This document shows positions 1-7,527 of a DNA stretch of 16,692 bases, piece after piece. The notes under the pieces are model-generated. The model did no database searches, had not been told where the DNA came from, and saw only the letters and a program-made list of their open reading frames with translations. Each line of letters begins with the position of its first letter. The stretch's first letter is position 1. Source of the DNA: CAJGCS01 sp045589955 (lineage in GTDB: Bacteria; Bacillota_I; Bacilli_A; ML615J-28; CAG-313); assembly GCA_045589955.1 (NCBI GenBank), contig JAZNQD010000057.1:1-16692 (forward strand), written 5' to 3'. Position numbers and translations under genes: made by a program.

Positions 1-1423
1 ATCCCATAGCAATACCAGCAACAGGTGCTTTAATAGGAACACCAGCGGCCATTAATGCCATTGTACCAGCACAAATTGTAGCTTGTGATGAAGAACCATT
101 TGATTCTAAAATTTCAGAAACGACACGTACAGTATATGGGAATTCGTCTTCACTTGGCATAACTTGTAATAAAGCTCTTTCACCTAAAGCACCGTGACCT
201 ATTTCACGTCTACCAGGAGAACCATATGTACCTGGTGAACCAACTGAGAATTGAGGGAAGTTATAGTGTAACATGAAGCGTTTACCTTCTTCTACACCTA
301 AACCATCAATAATTTGGAATTCAGTTAATGAGCCTAAAGTAACAACTGATAAACTTTGTGTTTGACCACGTGTAAATAAAGCTGATCCATGAGTTCTTTC
401 GAAAATATCAACTCTAGAAGATAATGGTCTAATTTCATCAATTGCTCTTCCGTCAGGTCTAATTTTATCGTTTGTAATTAAACGACGTACTTCTTCAGCT
501 AAAATGTGTTCAAGAACCATGTTTACATATTTCATGTTTTGTTCAACATCTTGTAAAGGTAAGTTTTCTTCATTAAATTTAGCTTCGAAGTGATTTCTTG
601 TTTCTTCATTAACTGCATCAATTGCAGCTTCGCGTGCTAATTTTTCATGAGTAGAAATTGCAGGAATTAATGTAGGTTCTGCAAAATCGCGAATTTCTTT
701 TTCTAATTCTTCAGGAATTTTGAATAAACTTACTTCACGTTTTTGTTTACCTGCAGCTGCAATAATTTCTTTTTGGAATGCACAAAGGCGTTTAATTTCT
801 TCATGTCCAAATAATAATGCACCTAACATGTCATCTTCACTAACTTGTTTAGCACCTGCTTCAACCATGTTAATAGCTTTTTCAGTACCAGCTAAAGTTA
901 AGTTAATATCAGATTGTTCTAATTCTTCACAAGTAGGGTTAATAACATATTCACCATTTACACGGCCAACAACTACACCAGCAATTGGTCCTTCAAAAGG
1001 AATATCTGATACGCATAATGCAACACTTGAACCTAACATTGCAGTCATAGGAGCAGAAAAGTCAGGGTTTGCAGACATAACCATATTAATAACTTGTACT
1101 TCATCTCTAAAACCTTCAGCAAATAAAGGTCTGATCGGACGGTCAATTAAACGAGATACTAAAGTTTCATGTTCAGTTGGACGACCTTCTCTTTTTAAGA
1201 AACCACCAGGAATTTTACCACCAGCATATAGTTTTTCTTGATATAAAACTGTTAGTGGGAAAAAGTCTGTGTTCATTGTTTGATTACTACCTACTGCAGC
1301 AGATAAAACAGCTGTATCATTATAGCGAACTAGACATGCACCATCAGCTTGTTTAGCAAGTTCACCAATTTCAACAATTATTTTACGACCACGTTGTAAG
1401 TATTCGAAAACTTGTTTTTCCAT
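1..1423 (-). CDS. pnp: Polyribonucleotide nucleotidyltransferase (PNPase), 3' end missing
   Basis: PNPase is the phosphorolytic 3'-5' exoribonuclease of mRNA decay; it forms a trimeric ring and works with the RNA degradosome. The 474 codons present cover the first RNase PH-like domain, the helical linker and most of the second, catalytic RNase PH domain. Recognisable blocks are FFPLTV, GKIPGGFLKREGRPS, RLIDRPIRPLF and SDIPFEGPIAGV in the first half, then IRPDGR, FTRGQTQ, HYNFPQFSVG, GRREIGHGALGERAL and SNGSSSQATIC (about residues 441-451) in the second. The KH and S1 RNA-binding domains lie beyond the left edge, so the gene is partial. The start at 1421-1423 gives MEKQVFEY, which fits the family. 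An in-frame GTG three codons upstream is possible. The Shine-Dalgarno sequence is unusually distant (see the separate entry). It follows rpsO, as in most Bacillota. Confidence 0.97.
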   Translation of the reverse strand, partial: MEKQVFEYLQRGRKIIVEIGELAKQADGACLVRYNDTAVLSAAVGSNQTMNTDFFPLTVLYQEKLYAGGKIPGGFLKREGRPTEHETLVSRLIDRPIRPLFAEGFRDEVQVINMVMSANPDFSAPMTAMLGSSVALCVSDIPFEGPIAGVVVGRVNGEYVINPTCEELEQSDINLTLAGTEKAINMVEAGAKQVSEDDMLGALLFGHEEIKRLCAFQKEIIAAAGKQKREVSLFKIPEELEKEIRDFAEPTLIPAISTHEKLAREAAIDAVNEETRNHFEAKFNEENLPLQDVEQNMKYVNMVLEHILAEEVRRLITNDKIRPDGRAIDEIRPLSSRVDIFERTHGSALFTRGQTQSLSVVTLGSLTEFQIIDGLGVEEGKRFMLHYNFPQFSVGSPGTYGSPGRREIGHGALGERALLQVMPSEDEFPYTVRVVSEILESNGSSSQATICAGTMALMAAGVPIKAPVAGIAMG

Positions 1424-1462
1424 TTTGTTCACTTAACAAATATTTAAATTTGTTCCTTTCAT
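1424..1462 (-). promoter_or_regulatory. Distant Shine-Dalgarno and small hairpin in front of pnp
   Basis: The best ribosome-binding sequence for pnp is GAAAGG at about 1456-1461, over 30 nt from the ATG at 1421-1423. That is too far on a linear transcript. Directly between them is an inverted repeat, AACAAAT / ATTTGTT (7 bp, 6-nt loop, about 1436-1455). Folding it would bring the Shine-Dalgarno to about 11 nt from the ATG. The repeat and spacing are read directly; that the hairpin acts as a spacer-shortening device is inference. Confidence 0.5.
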
Positions 1463-1514
1463 TTATAATATATTTATTTTGCAATTGAAATCTAATGAAA
1501 TTGAAAAACAGTAT

Positions 1515-1536
1515 AAAGGGCACTAACGTGCCCCTT
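1515..1536 (-). terminator. Hairpin between rpsO and pnp (weak terminator or processing site)
   Basis: On the minus strand a 9-bp stem (AAGGGGCAC / GTGCCCTTT, one G-U pair) with a GTTA tetraloop starts 5 nt after the rpsO stop codon. It is followed by TTTATACTG and then TTTTTC, so the U-tract is broken. It could be a leaky intrinsic terminator that sets the rpsO:pnp ratio, or a 3'-end-stabilising or RNase cleavage hairpin. RNase III processing of an rpsO-pnp hairpin is known in E. coli. No separate promoter for pnp was found in the 118-bp gap, so some readthrough is expected. Confidence 0.6.
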
Positions 1537-1541
1537 AGTGA

Positions 1542-1814
1542 CTATTTTCTTAATCCTAATTTGGCAATTAGTTCACGATAACGTTGGATATCTTTTTCTC
1601 TTAAATAAGTTAATAAATTACGACGATGACCAACCTTTTTTAATAAACCACGACGAGTGTGGAAGTCGTGAGCATGAACTTTTAAGTGTTCATTAATTTT
1701 GTTGATTTCATGTGTTAAAATCGCAATTTGAACTTCTGGAGAACCAGTGTCACCTTCACTACGCGCAAATTCACGAATAATAGCGGCTTTTTCTTCTTTG
1801 TTAATGCAAGCCAT
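1542..1814 (-). CDS. rpsO: 30S ribosomal protein S15
   Basis: This is a 90-residue primary 16S rRNA-binding protein of the small subunit platform; full length for the family is 88-90. Diagnostic stretches are GDTGSPEVQIAILT (about residues 21-34), the KVHAHDFHTRRGLL block (about 45-58) and GHRRNLLTYL (about 62-71), which hold the conserved RNA-contacting His, Asp and Arg residues. The ATG at 1812-1814 has a strong AAGGAGG site 6 nt upstream. The gene has its own promoter and a structured leader (separate entries), which suggests S15 autoregulation. It ends in TAG, just before a hairpin leading to pnp. Confidence 0.98.
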   Translation of the reverse strand: MACINKEEKAAIIREFARSEGDTGSPEVQIAILTHEINKINEHLKVHAHDFHTRRGLLKKVGHRRNLLTYLREKDIQRYRELIAKLGLRK

Positions 1815-1939
1815 AATTTTCCTCCTTCTTCATATTTAATATGATTAAAATTTAGGCCCAATCCATGTGAAACGAGATAAGCAAATTCAAACACTAAATT
1901 TGCTTACGGAAGATTCGTAAGACATAGCATATTAGGTCA
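1815..1939 (-). promoter_or_regulatory. Structured 5' leader of rpsO, probable S15 autoregulatory element
   Basis: The roughly 125-nt untranslated leader can be folded by hand as follows. An outer 7-bp helix pairs 1928-1934 with 1837-1843. Inside it a 6-bp helix (1922-1927 with 1863-1868) contains adjacent C-G and U-G pairs. That helix opens into two hairpins placed end to end: 1903-1921 (6-bp stem CTTACG/CGTAAG) and 1882-1902 (6-bp stem CAAATT/AATTTG). This is a three-way junction plus a G-U/G-C step, the two elements S15 recognises on 16S rRNA and on several known rpsO leaders. The outer helix ends about 9 nt before the AAGGAGG site, so ligand-stabilised folding could block initiation. A competing 10-bp stem at 1878-1906 uses part of the first hairpin. 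The pairings are seen in the sequence; the function is inferred and no folding program was run. Confidence 0.5.
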
Positions 1940-1945
1940 AGATAT

Positions 1946-1974
1946 ATTATACATCATCTTTCATATTTTTGCAA
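1946..1974 (-). promoter_or_regulatory. Sigma-A type promoter for rpsO
   Basis: The minus strand has TTGCAA (1969-1974), a 17-nt spacer and a perfect TATAAT (1946-1951), predicting a transcript start near 1939. It lies just downstream of the ribF stop. No terminator is visible between ribF and this promoter, so rpsO can also receive readthrough from truB-ribF. Confidence 0.75.
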
Positions 1975-1991
1975 GTAAAAGCAACATAATA

Positions 1992-2918
1992 TTATAAATG
2001 TGTTAATATCTTCAAAGCTTCTTCTTTATCTTTAGCAATTTGATCTAAAAATTCATTAATGGTTGGAAATTTCACCTCATCACGAAGGTATTTATAAAAT
2101 TTTACTGTCACTTTTTTTCCATAGATGTTTTGATCAAAATTTAAAATGTGTGTTTCTAAACTACGTTTTTTTGAATAGTTAAAACTTGGGTTATGACCAA
2201 TATTTGTTATTGATGAATATTCTTCTTGGTCAATTATAATAGTGGTTGCATAGACACCTGTTTTTAAATTTATATAATCTTCATCATAAGCAATGTTTGC
2301 GGTTGGAACAGAAATCTTTTGGCCGACTTGATTACCATAAATTACTTCACCTTCAATAGAAAAGGGTCTTCCAAGGAATTTATTCGCTTTTTCAATATCA
2401 CCATTAACAAGCGAATTTTTCACATCTTGTGAAGAAATTTTCCGATCACCAAAAGCAACTTTATCAATTATAGTATTAGTAATCTTATTATCACTATACA
2501 AATTTATATCTTCTGCTTTGCCACATCCTCGTTTACCAAAGGAAAAATCAAACCCAACAACAGTATGGACAATATTTGTTTTAAGCAGATATCTTTTTAT
2601 AAAATCACATGGTTCCATGTTCGCAACATCAAGGGTAAAATCAATTACAAATAGATAATCAAAGCCCATTTGTTCAATAAATTCTTTTTTCTTTTTAAAA
2701 GGAACTATATAATTAATTTCTTTATCTTTGCCTAAAACATAGTCAGGATGAGGATTAAAAGTAATAACTGCCGTTTTTAAATTTTCATTTTTACCAATCT
2801 CAATAGTCTTTTTTAATAACGCAATGTGACCTTGATGGATACCTTCAAACTGACCAATTGCACAAACAATTGGTTCGAAAGAATATTTTTTTAAAGAATC
2901 AAGATAAATTAGTTCCAT
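1992..2918 (-). CDS. ribF: Bifunctional riboflavin kinase / FMN adenylyltransferase
   Basis: RibF phosphorylates riboflavin to FMN and adenylates FMN to FAD in the cytoplasm. At 308 residues it is the usual length. The N-terminal nucleotidyltransferase half (1 to about 160) has GQFEGIHQGH at 22-31, carrying the HxGH nucleotide-binding signature, and VVGFDFSFGKRGCG at 120-133. The C-terminal kinase half (about 180-308) has GNQVGQKISVPTANI (195-209) with the PTAN metal/nucleotide motif, GVY at 221-223, NIGHNPSF at 239-246 and the catalytic Glu255 in ETHIL. Oddities are in the adenylyltransferase half: the usual NFDG is QFEG, and the usual ISSTxIR is ISSQDVK (161-167). The kinase half looks intact. 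The start ATG overlaps the truB end by 10 bp, and AAGGCGG inside truB serves as its ribosome-binding site, so the two are translationally coupled. Confidence 0.95.
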   Translation of the reverse strand: MELIYLDSLKKYSFEPIVCAIGQFEGIHQGHIALLKKTIEIGKNENLKTAVITFNPHPDYVLGKDKEINYIVPFKKKKEFIEQMGFDYLFVIDFTLDVANMEPCDFIKRYLLKTNIVHTVVGFDFSFGKRGCGKAEDINLYSDNKITNTIIDKVAFGDRKISSQDVKNSLVNGDIEKANKFLGRPFSIEGEVIYGNQVGQKISVPTANIAYDEDYINLKTGVYATTIIIDQEEYSSITNIGHNPSFNYSKKRSLETHILNFDQNIYGKKVTVKFYKYLRDEVKFPTINEFLDQIAKDKEEALKILTHL

Positions 2919-3805
2919 ACAGTATCCGCCTTATAAAAATAAGTTTTTAGTTCATCACTATATTCTAATTTATAAATAGCAATTAGTTGATTATCATTAA
3001 CAATTGCAAATCGATTAGGAATTTCTTGATATAGTTCTTTAATATAACGATATGATATTTTCATTCCATTTTTTGCTTTTTTAACCGATTCTTCATCTGA
3101 TACTTTAAAATAATCTTTAAGAGCTTCAACTGGTGAAATTAAGTTATATTTCCCTTTTTCTATATCTTCTAATGTACAACAATCTTCAAGGCTAAATCCA
3201 CTACATGAACTTCGAACAAGACCACCTAAAACTGATGGTACACCAAGTTTTTTGCCAAGATCATTAGCAATCGAACGAATATAAGTGCCTTTTGAAACAT
3301 TCAAATCAACTTCAAAAATGATTCGATTGTTTTCTTTTAAAAAATCACCAACTCTTTTAGCTTCATAAACTTCTATTTCTCTTGGTTCAATTTCAACACT
3401 TTCACCTTTTAAAGCATATTCATATAGTTTTTTTCCATCTTTTTTGATTGCGGAATAAATTGGCGGATATTGCATACTTTTGCCAATAAAGCTTTCAAGA
3501 GCTTTATCAATTTGTTCATTCGTAACATCAACTGTATCTACTTCTTCAACAACTTCACCTTCTAAGTCGTACGTTTTAGTTGATAAGCCTAAAATAATTT
3601 TGGCGCGATAAACTTTAGAATCTGTTGTTAAGTACTGAGAAAGTTTGGTTGCTTTACCTAAACAAATAATTAAAATGCCGGATGCTAAAGGATCAAGAGT
3701 TCCAGTGTGTCCTACTTTCTTTTCTTTTAATATTTTTTTCACCTTAAAAACAGCATCATGACTACTAATATTTAAAGGTTTATTTAAAATAATTAATCCA
3801 TCCAT
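2909..3805 (-). CDS. truB: tRNA pseudouridine(55) synthase
   Basis: TruB isomerises U55 to pseudouridine in the T-loop of nearly all tRNAs. The 298-residue protein is full length. The catalytic motif is VGHTGTLDPLASG, with nucleophile Asp38. Other family blocks are GLIILNKPLNISSHDAV at the N-terminus, YPPIYSAIKKDGKKLYEYA (about 113-131), and KGTYIRSIANDLGKKLG (about 172-188). The C-terminal 60 or so residues form a small PUA-like RNA-binding region. The ATG at 3803-3805 follows an AAAGGTGAT ribosome-binding site. It is the first gene of a truB-ribF unit preceded by the terminator of the ABC transporter operon, so it is probably transcribed from its own promoter in the 76-bp gap. Confidence 0.97.
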   Translation of the reverse strand: MDGLIILNKPLNISSHDAVFKVKKILKEKKVGHTGTLDPLASGILIICLGKATKLSQYLTTDSKVYRAKIILGLSTKTYDLEGEVVEEVDTVDVTNEQIDKALESFIGKSMQYPPIYSAIKKDGKKLYEYALKGESVEIEPREIEVYEAKRVGDFLKENNRIIFEVDLNVSKGTYIRSIANDLGKKLGVPSVLGGLVRSSCSGFSLEDCCTLEDIEKGKYNLISPVEALKDYFKVSDEESVKKAKNGMKISYRYIKELYQEIPNRFAIVNDNQLIAIYKLEYSDELKTYFYKADTVWN

Positions 3806-3827
3806 ATAATCACCTTTTTCTTAGTTT

Positions 3828-3856
3828 ATTATATCATATTTTCCTAAAAAGCAAAA
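3828..3856 (-). promoter_or_regulatory. Candidate promoter for truB-ribF
   Basis: A perfect TATAAT lies on the minus strand at 3828-3833, about 22 nt before the truB start codon. The -35 is poor: TTTTGC at 17-nt spacing (3851-3856), or TTGCTT at 15-nt spacing (3849-3854). It immediately follows the upstream operon's terminator, which supports a new transcription start here. Confidence 0.5.
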
Positions 3857-3880
3857 GAAAAAATCTCTGCAAAGCAGAGA
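3857..3880 (-). terminator. Intrinsic terminator of the ABC exporter operon
   Basis: A perfect 7-bp stem TCTCTGC / GCAGAGA with a 3-nt loop (3864-3880) is followed on the minus strand by six T residues. The hairpin begins 1 nt after the stop codon of the second transporter gene. Confidence 0.88.
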
Positions 3881-3881
3881 C

Positions 3882-5705
3882 TTATTCTTGATCACTATAT
3901 TGTAAACGATAAAGTTGGTAATAATGTCCACCACGTTTCAATAATTCTTGGTGGTTACCTTCTTCTAAGATACGACCTTTATGTAAAACAATAATCTTAT
4001 CAGCATGTTGAATAGTTGATAAACGGTGTGCAACAATTAGCATTGTACCAACATTCATCATTTTCTTTAATGAATCTTGAATTAAAACTTCTGTTTCAGT
4101 ATCGATATTGGCAGTTGCTTCATCAAGTATCATGATATTCGGTTTATGAGCAATAACACGTGCGAAAGAGATTAATTGACGTTCACCAGCTGAGAAGTTA
4201 TTACCTCTTTCAAGAACAGGTTCATCTAAGCCCTTAGCCATTTTGTTAATAATCTTATCAGCATTAACAAACTTACATGCTTCGAGAATATCTTCATTTG
4301 TTATGCTTTCTTCACGTAAAGCAATATTAGTACCAATTGTTCCAGTAAACATAAAGACATCTTGTAACATTTGACCAATTCTTGATCTTAAACTACTTAA
4401 CTTAATATCTTTAACATTAATACCATCAATTAAAATTTCGCCTTTTTGAGCTTCATAATTACGAACAATTAAAGATAAAATTGTTGTTTTCCCAGATCCT
4501 GTTGCACCAACAAAGGCACAAGTTTCACGAGCATTAATCTTAAACGATACATCTTTTAAAATCCAGTTTTCATCTTCATAGGCAAACCATACATTTTTAA
4601 ATTCAATTTCACCCTTTAAGTCAGTTAATTCGACTGCATCATCTTCATCCACAATATCTGGTTCACTTTCAAGAATTTCAGAAATTCTTTCACCAGCCGC
4701 AAGTGAAGATTGCAATAAGTCAAATTGTTCAACAATTTGTTGAATAGGTGTATAAATTTTATCAATGTATTGTGAGAATGTAACCAGTAGACCAACAGAT
4801 AATACGAAATTGCTATCAATGATACGTGTTGCAATTAAATAAGTTAATAATGCAGTTGTACCAATATGTAAAACATAAATGGTAGGTCTAAAGATAGCAT
4901 TTGTAAATGTTTGTTTACTTTGATTACGACGTAATTCTAAACTACAATTGTTAAACGTTCCAAATTGTTTCTTTTCTTGGTTAAATGCTTGTGTAATTTT
5001 AATACCAGAAATGTTTTCTGATAAGTTAGCATTTACTTTAGAAATACTAGTTCTTACATTTCGATATGCGCGACGAGCAAAAATTCTAAAGACAATTGAT
5101 GCAATAATTACAAGTGGTGTTAAAGCTAAAACATATAGAGCCATTTCAACATTAACAAGGAACATTGCAATTAAAACACCAATTATAACAAGAACATTCT
5201 TAATTAAATTAATCATGACACTTGTATACATTTGGTTAATAGCATCAATATCACTTGTAACACGAGTAACTAGTTTACCAACCGGTTGACTGTTTATTTG
5301 TGCAACAGCCCAGTTTTCAATTTTATTGAAAACATCATTACGCATTTTATAAATAATTTTTTGACCTGCTTTTTGTAAAGACATTGATTGGAAGTATTGA
5401 ATAACAGAACTTACAATCAGTAAAGCAAATAATGCACCGACACATAGTAAAATATAATTAATACGAATTTCATCTTCACTTAAAAGATTAAATATTTCAC
5501 CAAATACTAAAGGTTGTATTAAGTCAAATAATACTGCAAATCCCATTCCCGCAAACGCGATAACAAATAATTTTGTGTTACCTTTTGCGTAACTTAAAAG
5601 TAAAGTAATTAATCCTTTGCGATTTGTATTTTTTACTTCAAAACGAGATTTAAGAACTTTTCTTTTTCTTGATATTTTTAATAATGCACAAAGTAATGTT
5701 ATCAT
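3882..5705 (-). CDS. ABC exporter half-transporter, consensus Walker B subunit
   Basis: A 607-residue type IV (ABCB-like) exporter half: six membrane helices (about residues 45-315), then a nucleotide-binding domain (about 365-600). Walker A is GATGSGKTT (400-408), the Q-loop Gln is 448, and Walker B ends in LDE with catalytic Glu529 (ILDEATANID). The switch His is 560 in IVAHRLSTI. The signature motif is FSAGE (504-508) instead of LSGGQ. With the partner encoded immediately upstream, which has LSGGQ but lacks the catalytic Glu, this indicates a heterodimer with one active and one degenerate ATP site, like LmrCD, BmrCD and TM287/288. Its ATG directly follows the partner's stop codon, with a GAGGTGA ribosome-binding site inside the partner's last codons. 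The substrate cannot be deduced; drug, lipid or peptide export are all possible. Confidence 0.93.
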   Translation of the reverse strand: MITLLCALLKISRKRKVLKSRFEVKNTNRKGLITLLLSYAKGNTKLFVIAFAGMGFAVLFDLIQPLVFGEIFNLLSEDEIRINYILLCVGALFALLIVSSVIQYFQSMSLQKAGQKIIYKMRNDVFNKIENWAVAQINSQPVGKLVTRVTSDIDAINQMYTSVMINLIKNVLVIIGVLIAMFLVNVEMALYVLALTPLVIIASIVFRIFARRAYRNVRTSISKVNANLSENISGIKITQAFNQEKKQFGTFNNCSLELRRNQSKQTFTNAIFRPTIYVLHIGTTALLTYLIATRIIDSNFVLSVGLLVTFSQYIDKIYTPIQQIVEQFDLLQSSLAAGERISEILESEPDIVDEDDAVELTDLKGEIEFKNVWFAYEDENWILKDVSFKINARETCAFVGATGSGKTTILSLIVRNYEAQKGEILIDGINVKDIKLSSLRSRIGQMLQDVFMFTGTIGTNIALREESITNEDILEACKFVNADKIINKMAKGLDEPVLERGNNFSAGERQLISFARVIAHKPNIMILDEATANIDTETEVLIQDSLKKMMNVGTMLIVAHRLSTIQHADKIIVLHKGRILEEGNHQELLKRGGHYYQLYRLQYSDQE

Positions 5706-7472
5706 TTATTTCACCTCATGCACTTGTTCTTCTAGTTTTTGAAGATCAACAATATCGCGGTACATTTTTACATTTTCATATAATTCATCATGAGTACCGA
5801 TACTTACAACTTGACCATCATCAATAAGAACGATTTTATCAAGATTTTGAATAGTTGAAACACGGTGAGCAATAATAATAAAAGTCTTTTCACCATGAAG
5901 TTTCTTTAAATTACCTAAGATCGTTGCCTCAGTTTTAGTATCAACTGCTGAAACAGAGTCATCTAAAATTAAAACACCTGAATCTTTGGCAAGGGCACGA
6001 GAAATTGAAACACGTTGTTTTTGTCCACCAGATAATGTAACACCACGTTCTCCCATAACAGTATCATACTGTTTAGGGAAATCCATTACATCTGCGTCAA
6101 CTCCGGCAATCTTTGCGTATTTACGCGTTTGTTCTAAAGTTAGTTCTTCCTTACTAAACGCAATATTATTTAAGACTGTGTCACTAAATAAGAAGTTATC
6201 TTGTGGGACAAAAGAAATTAGTTCACGAACATCTTTGATAGGTAATTTCATAATATCATAACCATCTATAAAGATTGATCCTTCTGGAACATTATATAAA
6301 CGAACTAACAAATCAACTATTGTTGATTTTCCCGAACCAGTTCGACCGATAATACCAATTGATTCACCTTGTTCAACACTAAATGAAATATTCTTCAAGG
6401 TCGGATCTTCGACACCAGGATATGCAAAAGTTAAATTTTTAAATTCAATTTTTCCTTTTAACTTGGCATTTTTAATAACATCTGGACTATCTTTTACTAA
6501 GCTATCACGTTTTAATACAGTATCAATTCTTTCTAAGCTAGCCTTACCTTGTGCAGATATTGTAATCAAATTAGAAAGTGCCATCATTGGCCAAACTAAA
6601 GATGAAAAATAGCTAATATATCTATTTAAATCACCTAAAGACATGTAATGTACACCGGTTGTCTTAGTTAAATAAACTAAATAAGCACCTACAGCCCCAA
6701 TGATAATCATAATAGATGAAATTAATAAAGAAACAAAAATACTAACAAGAACAGACAATCGTGCATGTTCTAAGTTTTTATCTTGATTATTTTTATTTAA
6801 ACGATTAAATGCCATTAATTCTTTTGTTTCTTTAACAAAAGCTTTAACTACACTAAATCCTGAAAAGTTTTCTTGAGCAAAATCAGATAAATCACTATAA
6901 GCTTTTTGACGAGCTTCCCATTTACTACGCATATATTTACTTACTAATATCCCAATTACTGCAAGTAATAATAACGGCGCTGCAGCAACAAAAGCTAACA
7001 CCTTATTCAACATGAACATTTTACTGAAAGCTAAGACACCAAGAAATAATGCATCAATCAACATCATAAATGCCTGTGAGAAACATTGACGCACTGTCAT
7101 AAGGTCATTAGTATAAAGAGCCATTTGTGCTCCCGTTTTATATTCATTAAAATAAGTTTGGTCTAAGTATTCCATCTTCTTAAACATTCTTGTACGCAAA
7201 TCATGAGCAATACGATGTCCACAATTAAAGATATTCATACGCCAAAAAAAGCGTCCAAAGAACATTATCGCAATGATACCAACTAACTGAATAATACTTT
7301 TAACAAGAAGCTCTTGCGTTAGGTTTTTTTCGGAAATACCATCAATGATAAGACCAGTAATATTAGGAATCTCTAATTGAGCAAAATCAACAACAATTAA
7401 TGCAGCTGCGCCCATTAAGAAAAAGTACCAATATTTAAAGTAATAGCGATTTACACTTTTACCAAAAAGCAT
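5706..7472 (-). CDS. ABC exporter half-transporter, degenerate-site subunit
   Basis: A 588-residue membrane-spanning half-transporter with six predicted helices in the N-terminal 310 residues and a C-terminal ATPase domain. Walker A is GRTGSGKST (376-384), Q-loop Gln424, canonical signature LSGGQ (480-484), and switch His536 in IIAHRVSTI. Walker B is followed by Asp505 instead of the catalytic Glu (LILDDSVSAVD), the hallmark of the non-hydrolysing subunit in heterodimeric exporters. The reading frame is open 48 nt further upstream (to 7520), but the ATG at 7470-7472 has a perfect AAGGAGG 7 nt away. The extra N-terminal stretch would overlap the -10 element, so the shorter start is chosen. First gene of a two-gene operon. 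Substrate unknown. Confidence 0.93.
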   Translation of the reverse strand: MLFGKSVNRYYFKYWYFFLMGAAALIVVDFAQLEIPNITGLIIDGISEKNLTQELLVKSIIQLVGIIAIMFFGRFFWRMNIFNCGHRIAHDLRTRMFKKMEYLDQTYFNEYKTGAQMALYTNDLMTVRQCFSQAFMMLIDALFLGVLAFSKMFMLNKVLAFVAAAPLLLLAVIGILVSKYMRSKWEARQKAYSDLSDFAQENFSGFSVVKAFVKETKELMAFNRLNKNNQDKNLEHARLSVLVSIFVSLLISSIMIIIGAVGAYLVYLTKTTGVHYMSLGDLNRYISYFSSLVWPMMALSNLITISAQGKASLERIDTVLKRDSLVKDSPDVIKNAKLKGKIEFKNLTFAYPGVEDPTLKNISFSVEQGESIGIIGRTGSGKSTIVDLLVRLYNVPEGSIFIDGYDIMKLPIKDVRELISFVPQDNFLFSDTVLNNIAFSKEELTLEQTRKYAKIAGVDADVMDFPKQYDTVMGERGVTLSGGQKQRVSISRALAKDSGVLILDDSVSAVDTKTEATILGNLKKLHGEKTFIIIAHRVSTIQNLDKIVLIDDGQVVSIGTHDELYENVKMYRDIVDLQKLEEQVHEVK

Positions 7473-7496
7473 ACCTATCCCTCCTTCTAAGCATTT

Positions 7497-7527
7497 ATTA
7501 TACCACTCTAGCCTATTCAAATGTTAA
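7497..7527 (-). promoter_or_regulatory. Candidate promoter of the ABC exporter operon
   Basis: A TATAAT lies on the minus strand at 7497-7502, 24 nt before the chosen start codon and right after the terminator of the preceding gene. The -35 is weak: TTAACA (7522-7527) at 19-nt spacing or AACATT at 17. The -10 is convincing, the -35 is not. Confidence 0.5.

Noticed and set aside
720..1241. Plus-strand open frame of 173 codons
   Set aside because: It is fully antisense to the highly conserved PNPase coding region; low-complexity composition, no ribosome-binding site and no family resemblance.
1433..1462. Nine-codon leader ORF upstream of pnp
   Set aside because: It has an ATG and a TAA but no Shine-Dalgarno of its own, and its sequence doubles as the hairpin and ribosome-binding site. 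Mentioned as part of the pnp leader but not annotated as a gene.
2919..3881. FMN riboswitch upstream of truB-ribF
   Set aside because: No conserved RFN-type stems are seen in the 76-bp gap before truB. The gap contains only a terminator, a -10 box and a ribosome-binding site.
4948..5289. Plus-strand open frame inside the ABC exporter gene
   Set aside because: Antisense shadow of a conserved membrane-domain coding region. The similar frames at 4625-4834, 5986-6261, 9320-9571, 9960-10199 and 13004-13186 were rejected for the same reason: they overlap well-supported genes in another frame.
7473..7520. Longer N-terminus of the ABC subunit starting at 7520
   Set aside because: The extra 16 codons overlap the probable -10 box, have no ribosome-binding site, and an ideal AAGGAGG precedes the internal ATG at 7470-7472.
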